A DNA stretch of 64,000 nucleotides from positions 1 through 64,000 of the forward strand of contig JAFWUX010000108.1 in NCBI GenBank assembly GCA_017523995.1, given 5' to 3'. Below, piece by piece: positions 31,023 to 38,956 of this stretch. The DNA comes from Oscillospiraceae bacterium. Lineage in GTDB: Bacteria > Bacillota_A > Clostridia > Oscillospirales > Ruminococcaceae. The translations under genes were made by a program, and so were the position numbers. The notes beneath the pieces are model-generated. The model saw nothing but the letters and a program-made list of their open reading frames with translations. It searched no databases and was not told the DNA's origin. Every line of letters begins with the position of its first letter. Position 1 is the first letter of the stretch.

Positions 31023-33659
31023 ATGAAAAACTACAAAAGAGTGATCGCGGGGATGCTGGCAGTGCTGCTCTCCGCAGGCGCAACCGGCGCATTCGCATAT
31101 CAGAGACAGACCGCACCGGCCTCCGCAGAGGAGACCGCCGCAGAACCGGACTCCGGCACCGCAGAAGCCGAACGCACACCGGCATCCGGCAGGGCGGAAA
31201 AGGATGAGACCGTCTATGTCATGTGCAATGCAGATGCATCGGTCAAAAATGTGATGGTCAGCGACTGGCTGAAAAATCCGAAGGCGGCTGCAACCCTCAG
31301 CGATCTTTCCAGCCTGACCGGCATCGAAAATGTCAAGGGCGACGAAACCTTCACGCAGGACGGCAAAACGCTCAGCTGGAATGCATCCGGCGACGATATC
31401 TACTACACGGGCAGCAGCGATGCAGAGCTGCCGGTCGGCGTCACCGTGACCTATCTGCTTGACGGCAAACCGATCTCGCCGGAAAAGCTCAAAGGAAAAA
31501 GCGGTCATGTCACAATCCGCTGGGACTACGAAAACCGCACATCCGTCACGAAGGAGATCGGCGGCGAAAAGCGGCAGATCAGCGTGCCGTTCATGGCAGC
31601 AAGCGCGGCAGTCCTCGACAGCAGCAGATTCCTGAATGCGACCGTCACAAACGGCAAGATCATCTCGGACGGCAACCGCCTGATCGTGGTCGGCGTTGCA
31701 TTCCCCGGCCTCAATGACAGTCTGGGGCTCCGCGATCTCAAGCAGATTGAGACCGAACTGCCGGAATCCGTGGAGCTCTCCGCGGATGTCACGGACTTCT
31801 CGATGAACACATCGGTGACGGTTGTCTCAAGTGAAATCTTCTCCGATCTGCACTTTGATGACGCCGCATCGTTTGATGATCTGACAGCGAAGATTCACGA
31901 GCTCAGCGACGGCGCGGAATCCCTCTGCGACGGCACGGCGGCGCTCTATGACGGTCTGACGCAGCTTTCCGACGGCACCGGCGACCTGACCTCCGGCATC
32001 GGAAAACTCTATGACGGCGCAAAGGCACTGAAATCCGGCGCGGATACGCTCAGCAGCGGCGCAGGTCAGGTCAGCGGCGGCGCATCGCAGCTTGCGGATG
32101 CGGCATCACAGGTCGCGGCAGGCGCAAAGGATGCAAAGGACGGCTCCGCAAAGCTGCTCGCAGGATATGAGCAGGTCGGCGGCGGCGCAGATTCCCTGAC
32201 AGCCGGACTGCAATCGGCAAAACAGGGCGCAGAGACGCTGCACAAGGGCATCACGGATGCAAAATCCGGCTCGGATGCCCTGACAGCAGGCTTTGCTGAA
32301 ATCGGCAAAAACACCGGTGCCCTGACAGACGGCGAGACCAAACTCAAAGAGGGCATGACGTCTCTGACCGCAGGCAGCAAACAGGTCAGTGACGGCGCGG
32401 CACAGCTTGCGGAGAAATCCGGCGAATTCAGTACCGGCGCAAAGCAGATGAGCGAATCCGCAGCGGCACTCTCCGCGGGCATCACGCAGGCAAAATCCGG
32501 CGCAGATGCACTCGCGGAAGGCATCACCGGCGCAAAGGACGGCGCAGCAGCACTGACCGCAGGCGCAGCACAGCTCAGCGAGGGCGCAGCCGCACTCAGC
32601 GGCGGGCTGCAGCAGGCAGAGGGCGCACTCGATACCACCATTGCGGCAAATGAACAGGCACTCGCTGCACTGCAGGCGCTCTATGAACAGTCCCCCTCTG
32701 AGGAGATGGCAGCAGCCGTCGGAACGCTGCAGCAGACAATTGCCGCACAGAAGCAGATCTCCGATTCCATGAAGCAGACCGGCGATCTCGGCGCAGGGGC
32801 TGCAGCTTTGCAGACCGGCGCAGCGACGCTCTCCGGCGGCATCGGCACGCTCTCCGAGGGGCTTGCCTCCGCGGATACGGGCGCTGCATCGCTCAAGGAA
32901 GGCATGGCACAGCTCGATCAGGGCGGCACGGCTCTCGCAGCGGGTGCAGGTCAGCTCTCTGCAGCATCGGTGCAGATCGCACAGGGCGCAGGCAGTCTCT
33001 CCGCAGGCGCATCGTCGCTTGACGGCGGTATCCAACAGTTTGCAGCAGGCGGCACAACGCTGTTCGGCGGACTTGATGCACTGATGAAAGGCATCGGGCA
33101 GCTCTCCGGCGGTGCATCGCAGCTCAGCGGCGGACTCGGGCAGCTCTCGGATGGCTCGCAGGAGCTCTCGGGCGGCGTGTCTGCACTCTATGACGGCTCT
33201 GCGGCACTGCGCGGCGGCATCACGCAGCTCTATGACGGCACATCGGCGCTCGATCAGGGACTGCTCCGGCTCGCGGACGGCAGCGCACAGCTTTCCGGCG
33301 GTGCGAATACGCTCAGCAGCGGCGCCTCCGGTCTGACGGGCGGCGCAAAGCAGCTTGCAGGCGGCGCCAATGATCTGTTCGGCGGCATCGGGACACTGCG
33401 CGACGGCGTCACACCGCTGACAGACGGCATCGCAAAGCTCCGCAGCGGCGCGAAAGAGCTCAATGACGGCATGATCAAATTCAATGAGGAAGGCATCCGG
33501 AAGATTGCCTCCGCCGCAGATGAAGCCCTGCCCGATCTGCTCGACCGGTTCAAGGCCGTGCAGGCAGCCGCCGCGGATTATCAGAGCTTCTCCGGCATCT
33601 CCTCGGGCATGGACGGCAAAGTCCGCTTCATCTATCTGATGGACGGCACCGAAGAATAA
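31023..33659 (+). CDS. giant exported L-x-x-G heptad-repeat protein
   Basis: 878 residues. A signal peptide (MKNYKRVIAGMLAVLLSAGATG) leads to a ~270-residue N-terminal domain (SVKNVMVSDWLKN; VTYLLDGKPISPEKLKGKSG) and then about 560 residues of repeats of the kind x-x-x-L-x-x-G (LYDGLTQLSDGTGDL, LAAGAGQLSA, LSGGASQLSGG), known from YhgE/Pip-like proteins. One non-repeat insertion lies near residues 540-590. Such repeats may form a long coiled or helical stalk. No C-terminal anchor is seen. Start ATG 31023 follows AGGAGTG. It is paired with the MMPL transporter, and a shared role in moving or spacing an envelope lipid or polymer is inferred. Confidence 0.88.
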   Translation: MKNYKRVIAGMLAVLLSAGATGAFAYQRQTAPASAEETAAEPDSGTAEAERTPASGRAEKDETVYVMCNADASVKNVMVSDWLKNPKAAATLSDLSSLTGIENVKGDETFTQDGKTLSWNASGDDIYYTGSSDAELPVGVTVTYLLDGKPISPEKLKGKSGHVTIRWDYENRTSVTKEIGGEKRQISVPFMAASAAVLDSSRFLNATVTNGKIISDGNRLIVVGVAFPGLNDSLGLRDLKQIETELPESVELSADVTDFSMNTSVTVVSSEIFSDLHFDDAASFDDLTAKIHELSDGAESLCDGTAALYDGLTQLSDGTGDLTSGIGKLYDGAKALKSGADTLSSGAGQVSGGASQLADAASQVAAGAKDAKDGSAKLLAGYEQVGGGADSLTAGLQSAKQGAETLHKGITDAKSGSDALTAGFAEIGKNTGALTDGETKLKEGMTSLTAGSKQVSDGAAQLAEKSGEFSTGAKQMSESAAALSAGITQAKSGADALAEGITGAKDGAAALTAGAAQLSEGAAALSGGLQQAEGALDTTIAANEQALAALQALYEQSPSEEMAAAVGTLQQTIAAQKQISDSMKQTGDLGAGAAALQTGAATLSGGIGTLSEGLASADTGAASLKEGMAQLDQGGTALAAGAGQLSAASVQIAQGAGSLSAGASSLDGGIQQFAAGGTTLFGGLDALMKGIGQLSGGASQLSGGLGQLSDGSQELSGGVSALYDGSAALRGGITQLYDGTSALDQGLLRLADGSAQLSGGANTLSSGASGLTGGAKQLAGGANDLFGGIGTLRDGVTPLTDGIAKLRSGAKELNDGMIKFNEEGIRKIASAADEALPDLLDRFKAVQAAAADYQSFSGISSGMDGKVRFIYLMDGTEE

Positions 33660-33685
33660 ACATCCATACAAAGAAATGCATCAAA

Positions 33686-33730
33686 AAAGCCGCTGAATCA
33701 ACGCAAACCCGTTGATTCGGCGGCTTTCAT
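33686..33730. terminator. bidirectional terminator between convergent operons
   Basis: AAAGCCGCTGAATCAACG (33686-33703) pairs with CGTTGATTCGGCGGCTTT (33710-33727); A tract before, TCATT after. It serves the plus MMPL operon and the minus metallophosphoesterase operon. Confidence 0.88.
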
Positions 33731-33745
33731 TCTGATCGGGACACA

Positions 33746-35821
33746 TTACGAAATGCTTGTCAGCGGAATCTGCTCGAGGTCCCATGTGCTGTCCGGATGC
33801 AGCGTGATCAGCTCGGCGCCGCGCTGTGCGGTGTCATTCTCGATCCCCGGCATCGCGAGATAGTCAATGCTCATGCCGTAGGTCAGGCGGATCCCCTTGT
33901 ATTCCAGCGACATGTTGTTGTAGTGATCGTGTCCGCAGAAGACCGCTTTTGTGCTGCCGAGCGCAAGCATACGGTCAAAGAGCCTGCTCGGATAATCAGA
34001 ACAGCATACCTTGTTGATCATCTTTTCGCCGTTCTCGCCGAAGAAATATGTCACCTCATCGCTGCCGGATTCATAGAGCTCATAGGCGGTGCGGTACTGC
34101 TGCAGCGGGATATGGAAAAACGCCATCGAGCTGATTTGTCCGCCCTCCGCGGCCTGCAGCCGTGCAACTTCATCCGCGTACCAATCCACCTGATCGTTAT
34201 GGATGTAGTCATAGACATTGATGCCCTCGCCGGTATAGGCGTTCGAGTCGATCAGGAACAGCGCCGTATTCAGCGAGCCGTCTGCATTGCGCACCTCGAT
34301 CATCTGGTTGCTGCGCCCCGTGATCTCCGGCTGCACATAGGGATAGAGCAGCGTGCCGGAGGTTTCATAGGAAAGCGATTTGTAGACCTCATTGAGCTCC
34401 TGCTTTTTCAGCGTGGCAAGACTTTCGGTATCGTGATTGCCGTAGGTAAACGCCCACGGCACGCCGAGATTCCGCATAAACGCTGCAAACTGATACACCG
34501 GCGCGGAATTGTTCAGCGACATCGACATGATGCCGAGCGGAAAGCAGAGATCACCCGTCACGATGACAAGATCGGGCTTGGCGTGCGCAATCTCGGCATA
34601 ACAGGCTTTCAGTGCCTTGATGTCCTTGCGGTAGGAATAGAGACTGCCGCCCAAATGGATATCGGTCAGGTGCAGGATGCGGAAATCTGCAGACTGTACT
34701 GTCAGCGTGTAGACACCGGTTTCCGCGTCATAGCGGATCGGGCAGCGCGACTGCTGCACCACCGGCACGCTGTTGATATAGGGCTGCGTATACCATGTAT
34801 CCCGCTGCAGATAGCCAAAGCCGCCGACCGCGACTGCCAGCGCTGTCACAACAGCAAGCCTCGGCTTGTTCACAACCAGATTGCGGTACATGACCCTGCG
34901 CCGGAGCGTCAGATTATAAAGCAGCATCAGCAGCCCGAAGCAGATGCCCGCCAGCAGGAACCAGTTTCCGGCATAGTGCAGGCGGTCGCGCAGCAGCACC
35001 GATGCCGCAAGCACGATCAGCCAGTATACGGCAGAGAAGATCACTATGCCGCACTGATGCCGGCGGAATCCTTTGCGCACCGGCAGCTCGATCCGGTTCT
35101 GCATCACGTAAAGGAGCAGGCGGTTCCGGATCAGCAGAAACGCCGGAATCTCAAGCAGGATGATATTCGCAAAAACATTCTCGATCAGCTCGGCGGATTT
35201 GGAATTGCCGAAGATGAAAAAGCTCAGTTCCGAGCAGAAAAACAGCACAACCGATGCAAACATCAGTGCGATGCTGTTGAGTGTGCGCTTGGCATAGCGG
35301 TCGGAGCGGATGCGCAGATATTCAAAGGCATCGGTATCATACTTCTGCTCCTGCGCCTGGCGCTCCGTGCGGAAGAACCGCCGCAGGATCAGCCATGCAG
35401 CACCGCCGAAGCCCGCCGCAAACAACAGATTCCAGAGCGCCTGCGCAGGCTTTGCCGCAAGCATGTAGACCATCCAGAGGAGCTGCACAAATGCTGCAAT
35501 CGCGCACACCGCGCCGCAGCAGATGCGAAGTTTCTGCCGGCGCAGAAATTTCCGCAGCGGCTTTTCTGAGACTGCATCTCCCGCCTCGCGCCATGCTGCC
35601 GCCTGCTCCGGCGAAAAGCCGGCAAGCGCAGCCATGTCGCTGAGTTTTCCGTACCGGCTGATGATCTCATCGAGCGCGGCATCCGGTGATATTTCAGCGG
35701 CACGCTCCGTATACTTCTGATCGAGTGCGGCAGCGATCTGTTCCTCGGCCGCCGCGGTCTCGGGGCTGTACGGAATGTCCTCAAAAAGCAATCCGACCAG
35801 CCGCCTGATTCGCTGATCCAT
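33746..35821 (-). CDS. polytopic membrane metallophosphoesterase
   Basis: 691 residues. An acidic cytoplasmic N-terminus (1-~95) resembles small DUF1700/permease-associated modules (ISRYGKLSDMAALAGFSPEQ). Seven or eight helices fill about 98-345. The C-terminal part (~375-691) is a calcineurin-like phosphoesterase: LHLTDIHLGG (D-x-H), VIVTGDL, TYGNHDTES, FFHIPLQQY and FCGHDHYNN give the full set of binuclear-metal ligands. The enzyme domain is predicted outside the membrane or at its surface; substrates of relatives include phospholipids and nucleotides. The gene ends the eight-gene operon, two bases behind cca. Confidence 0.88.
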   Translation of the reverse strand: MDQRIRRLVGLLFEDIPYSPETAAAEEQIAAALDQKYTERAAEISPDAALDEIISRYGKLSDMAALAGFSPEQAAAWREAGDAVSEKPLRKFLRRQKLRICCGAVCAIAAFVQLLWMVYMLAAKPAQALWNLLFAAGFGGAAWLILRRFFRTERQAQEQKYDTDAFEYLRIRSDRYAKRTLNSIALMFASVVLFFCSELSFFIFGNSKSAELIENVFANIILLEIPAFLLIRNRLLLYVMQNRIELPVRKGFRRHQCGIVIFSAVYWLIVLAASVLLRDRLHYAGNWFLLAGICFGLLMLLYNLTLRRRVMYRNLVVNKPRLAVVTALAVAVGGFGYLQRDTWYTQPYINSVPVVQQSRCPIRYDAETGVYTLTVQSADFRILHLTDIHLGGSLYSYRKDIKALKACYAEIAHAKPDLVIVTGDLCFPLGIMSMSLNNSAPVYQFAAFMRNLGVPWAFTYGNHDTESLATLKKQELNEVYKSLSYETSGTLLYPYVQPEITGRSNQMIEVRNADGSLNTALFLIDSNAYTGEGINVYDYIHNDQVDWYADEVARLQAAEGGQISSMAFFHIPLQQYRTAYELYESGSDEVTYFFGENGEKMINKVCCSDYPSRLFDRMLALGSTKAVFCGHDHYNNMSLEYKGIRLTYGMSIDYLAMPGIENDTAQRGAELITLHPDSTWDLEQIPLTSIS

Positions 35822-35823
35822 CT

Positions 35824-37179
35824 TTACTCATCCTTTTCTTCATGCAGATATTGTGATGCTGCCGCGCAAAGCGCATCATGCTCATTCGGGAGCGAGCCGT
35901 CAATCACCGCTTCGAGCAGACGGTTCAGCATCACGCCGACCGCCTTCCCCTGCGGAATCCCGAGCGCGATCAGGTCGCCGCCCGAGACCACTAGCTGCTT
36001 TAAGCTCATGCACGCATCCGCTTCACGCAGGTCTGCGAGCATCTGCAGCAGCCGGTTCGATTCCGCAACACGCTCCGCGCGGTGACATGCCGCCTGCGCG
36101 GAAACATCCGCCCTGTGCAGATACAAAAGCTGCTCCGCGGCGTCAATCCCGATGCGCCGTACAATGCGCTTGAGCTGCTTTTCCGTTCCATTCATGACCG
36201 TGTCATGCTGATCGACAAGCAGCAGCACGCGGTCGAACCGTTTGCGGTCGCACTTCATGGATTTGAGTGCACGCGCGGCGATCTCCTTTGAGACGGCAGC
36301 ATGTCCGTAAAAATGGCCGCCGCGTTCATCCTGCGTGAAGGTGTGCGGCTTACCGGAATCATGCAGCAGCGCCGCCCAGCGCAGAACCGGCTCCGGCGGG
36401 CATGCCGCGACCGTTTTCAGCGTGTGGATATAGACATCATAATCGTGGTGCGGATTGCGCTGATCGAAGCCGTACATCGGTTCAAGCTCCGGCAGCACCG
36501 TGAACAGAACATCCGCGAAATCCGTCAGGATGCGCTCCGCCCCGATGCCGCAGAGCAGCTTTGTCAGCTCGGTGTCGATGCGCTCCGCGGAGATATGGTG
36601 CAGCAGCGTTTTCTGCGCATGTACGGCATTTGCGGTATCCTCTGCAATTGCAAAATCCAGCACCGATGCAAACCGCATCGCGCGGAGAATGCGCAGACCG
36701 TCCTCATCAAAGCGGTCGCGCGGACTGCCGACACAGCGGATGATCTTCGCCTGCAGATCGGATGCGCCGTCATAGGGGTCAATCAGACCGCGCGCCGGAT
36801 GATACGCCATTGCATTGACCGTGAAATCGCGGCGTGCCAGATCCTCGGTCAGCGAATCGGTAAAGGTCACGGTATCCGGTCTGCGGTGATCGGCATAGAC
36901 GCCGTCGATGCGGTAGGTTGTGATCTCAATCGGCATGTGTTCAATCACAACCGTGACCGTGCCGTGCTGCAAGCCGGTCTCGATCACATGAAAACCGCGG
37001 AAACATGCGCAGATCTGTTCGGGCTTTGCATTGGTTGTGCAGTCCCAGTCATGGGGTTCGGCGCCTCTGAGTGCATCCCGCACGCAGCCGCCGACAATAT
37101 AAGCTTCAAAGCCTGCACCGCAGAGCGTATCGAGCGCTCTCTGAACCGGTGCAGGCGGTGTGATTTGTAATTTGTTCAT
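35824..37179 (-). CDS. cca: CCA tRNA nucleotidyltransferase with HD domain
   Basis: Adds or repairs the CCA end of tRNAs. 451 residues: the class II nucleotidyltransferase head with YIVGGCVRDALRG and the catalytic DWDCTT (D-x-D), RRDFTVNAMAYH, the neck region with RILRAMRFA, and a C-terminal HD domain (LLHDSGKPHTF) with a metal-binding His-Asp. Such HD-fused enzymes are common in clostridia. It shares an operon with RNase Z, which prepares tRNA 3' ends, and the tRNA-Leu in this window has no encoded CCA. Two bases separate it from the metallophosphoesterase start; 12 bases from the unknown gene before it. Confidence 0.95.
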   Translation of the reverse strand: MNKLQITPPAPVQRALDTLCGAGFEAYIVGGCVRDALRGAEPHDWDCTTNAKPEQICACFRGFHVIETGLQHGTVTVVIEHMPIEITTYRIDGVYADHRRPDTVTFTDSLTEDLARRDFTVNAMAYHPARGLIDPYDGASDLQAKIIRCVGSPRDRFDEDGLRILRAMRFASVLDFAIAEDTANAVHAQKTLLHHISAERIDTELTKLLCGIGAERILTDFADVLFTVLPELEPMYGFDQRNPHHDYDVYIHTLKTVAACPPEPVLRWAALLHDSGKPHTFTQDERGGHFYGHAAVSKEIAARALKSMKCDRKRFDRVLLLVDQHDTVMNGTEKQLKRIVRRIGIDAAEQLLYLHRADVSAQAACHRAERVAESNRLLQMLADLREADACMSLKQLVVSGGDLIALGIPQGKAVGVMLNRLLEAVIDGSLPNEHDALCAAASQYLHEEKDE

Positions 37180-37191
37180 AGGTCAGCCTTT

Positions 37192-37527
37192 CTATCCGAC
37201 GTCAAACCAGTAATCTTCATCCTTGTGTTCCTGATAAAACTGAATGAGAAACGGTTTCAGCTCGTCGCGAATCCGCCATGAAACGTATTCCGTGTCTTCC
37301 CCGCCGTTGATCTGTACCCAGTCATAGATGCGGTCGAGTTCTGCAAGCACATCCGGTATCTGACTAACCGAAAAATAAGAGCAGTCCTGAAACAACCTGC
37401 CGCCGCAGGCAGCAATCGCCGGCGACCATACTTCTTTCCAGACGCGAAAGAATGATACCGGTCTGTCATCAAGAAACTCGCCGTCCTGATAGGTGCTCCC
37501 TTTGTAGATTCCCATGGTGAGTGACAT
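37192..37527 (-). CDS. small conserved hypothetical protein
   Basis: 111 residues, soluble, aromatic-rich (VSFFRVWKEVWSPAIAACGG; YDWVQINGGEDTEYVSWRIR). I do not recognise a family. An AGGAGCG site lies before the ATG. It sits between RNase Z and cca in the operon with short gaps, so it is very probably expressed, but position alone does not give a role. It is not a shadow of another gene. Confidence 0.65.
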   Translation of the reverse strand: MSLTMGIYKGSTYQDGEFLDDRPVSFFRVWKEVWSPAIAACGGRLFQDCSYFSVSQIPDVLAELDRIYDWVQINGGEDTEYVSWRIRDELKPFLIQFYQEHKDEDYWFDVG

Positions 37528-37539
37528 AGAACGCTCCTT

Positions 37540-38451
37540 TCAGTCATCGGTATACTGCAAATCAACGGACTGCCCGTCCACAGGACAGATTGTCTCCGGA
37601 AAGATTGCCTGTGCCAGCGGCAGATACTCCGCGGGATTCGGCAGCGACGGCGAAAAATGCGTCAGCCAGAGTGCATGCGCACCGGCATCCTTTGCGATCT
37701 CCGCCGCCTCGGTGAACATCATATGCTTGGTTTCGAGTGCCTTATCGAGCTTTTCCGGTTCGCCGTACATGCCCTCCAGAATCAGCAGGTCGGCGTCATC
37801 GGCATATTTCAGGATATTCGGGACGGGGCGCGTATCGGTGCAGTAGGTCACGCTGAGACCGCGCCGCGGTGCGCCGAGCACCTGCGACTGATAATAGGTC
37901 AAGCCGTCCATCTCGACGGATTCCTGTTTTTGCAGCATGCCCCATGCACGCATCGGGATACCTGCCGCCTTTGCACGCTCCGGATCAAACTTGCCGACAC
38001 GCGGCAGATGCATCCGGAAGCCGTAGCACGGCAAAGTATGCGAAACGGCAAACGCCGTGATTTCCAGTCCTGCAAAATGCAGCGTCTGCACGGGCTCCGT
38101 CAGCTCGGTATATTCCAGTTCAAAGGGCAGCTCGGGCGCGATGACGCGCAGCCCCTCGACAGTCCGCTGCAAGCCGCGCGGTCCGCAGAGCATCAGCGGC
38201 TCAGTGCGGCCTTCCAGACCCATCGAGAGCAGCAGCCCCGGCAATCCGCTGATGTGGTCGGCGTGATAATGCGTGAACAGCAGCAGATCGACCTTCTGGA
38301 CGGAACGTCCTGCGCATTTCAGCGCGATCTGGGTGCCCTCGCCGCAGTCAATCAGGACACCGTGTCCCTCATTGCGGATGAGACAGCTCGTCAGCCAGCG
38401 GTTTTTCATCGGCATGGTACCGCCCGTGCCGAGCAATGCGATATCTAACAC
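37540..38451 (-). CDS. rnz: ribonuclease Z
   Basis: Endonuclease that matures tRNA 3' ends lacking CCA. 303 residues with the metallo-beta-lactamase fold: LLGTGGTMPM at the start, LIDCGEGTQIAL, the zinc motif FTHYHADHISGLPGLL, AVSHTLPCYGFR, CTDTRP with a metal-bridging Asp, LILEGMYGE and the final LTHFSPS. The KFDPERAKAAGIP stretch is typical of the RNase Z exosite region. Lies 19 bases after the DUF4279 gene. Operon partner of cca. Secure call. Confidence 0.94.
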   Translation of the reverse strand: MLDIALLGTGGTMPMKNRWLTSCLIRNEGHGVLIDCGEGTQIALKCAGRSVQKVDLLLFTHYHADHISGLPGLLLSMGLEGRTEPLMLCGPRGLQRTVEGLRVIAPELPFELEYTELTEPVQTLHFAGLEITAFAVSHTLPCYGFRMHLPRVGKFDPERAKAAGIPMRAWGMLQKQESVEMDGLTYYQSQVLGAPRRGLSVTYCTDTRPVPNILKYADDADLLILEGMYGEPEKLDKALETKHMMFTEAAEIAKDAGAHALWLTHFSPSLPNPAEYLPLAQAIFPETICPVDGQSVDLQYTDD

Positions 38452-38470
38452 TTTGTATTTCTCCTATCGG

Positions 38471-38956
38471 TTACGTTTCATTTCTGTCGGCGCCGGTCAT
38501 TTCATCCGGACACGCGACGTAGAGATCAATGTCGATCTCGGTGCCGGTCTCCATGCAGAATCGCATGATTGCCGGCGACGGCGCGAGCATCGGTGTCGGC
38601 TCATCGTAGCGCACAAGAGGCACAACGATCAGCCAGAGCTTCGCGTCATAGGTCAGCTTGATTTTGCGCAGCAGATCGGCTTTCGTCAGCAGCGGGTCGA
38701 TCGTCTGCATCATCTGGTTGGCGGTGTCGAGCCGGTGACTTTTCACCGTGCCGAAGCGCCAGCTTGCAAAGTCATACGGCACGCCGTTGCTGCGGACATC
38801 CCCGATGCGCTGCACGCTCTCCGGTGCAAGCCGCAGATATTTCGTGATATCATCCGGATCAAAATTGCCCGTGATCCGGAAATAGGTCATGCACTGTGTC
38901 CGTTCCGCGTGATAGTACACGCGCTGCAACTCCATACCCTCCGGTAATTCAGCCAT
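38471..38956 (-). CDS. DUF4279 domain protein
   Basis: 161 residues; the N-terminal part TYFRITGNFDPDDITKYLRL and the following RIGD … ASWRFGT match the pattern of DUF4279 proteins, small soluble proteins of unknown function sometimes near toxin-antitoxin or immunity genes. The C-terminal half (LWLIVVPLVRYDE) completes an alpha-beta fold. The start overlaps the end of the GTPase-NYN gene by eight bases, which implies coupled translation. Confidence 0.78.
   Translation of the reverse strand: MAELPEGMELQRVYYHAERTQCMTYFRITGNFDPDDITKYLRLAPESVQRIGDVRSNGVPYDFASWRFGTVKSHRLDTANQMMQTIDPLLTKADLLRKIKLTYDAKLWLIVVPLVRYDEPTPMLAPSPAIMRFCMETGTEIDIDLYVACPDEMTGADRNET

Noticed and set aside
32106..33671. 521-codon minus-strand open frame
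   Set aside because: Mirror of the L-x-x-G heptad gene; repeats on one strand produce long open frames on the other.
33797..35569. 590-codon plus-strand open frame opposite the metallophosphoesterase
   Set aside because: His/Gln/Arg-rich shadow without a ribosome site; the minus-strand gene has an intact metal-binding set.
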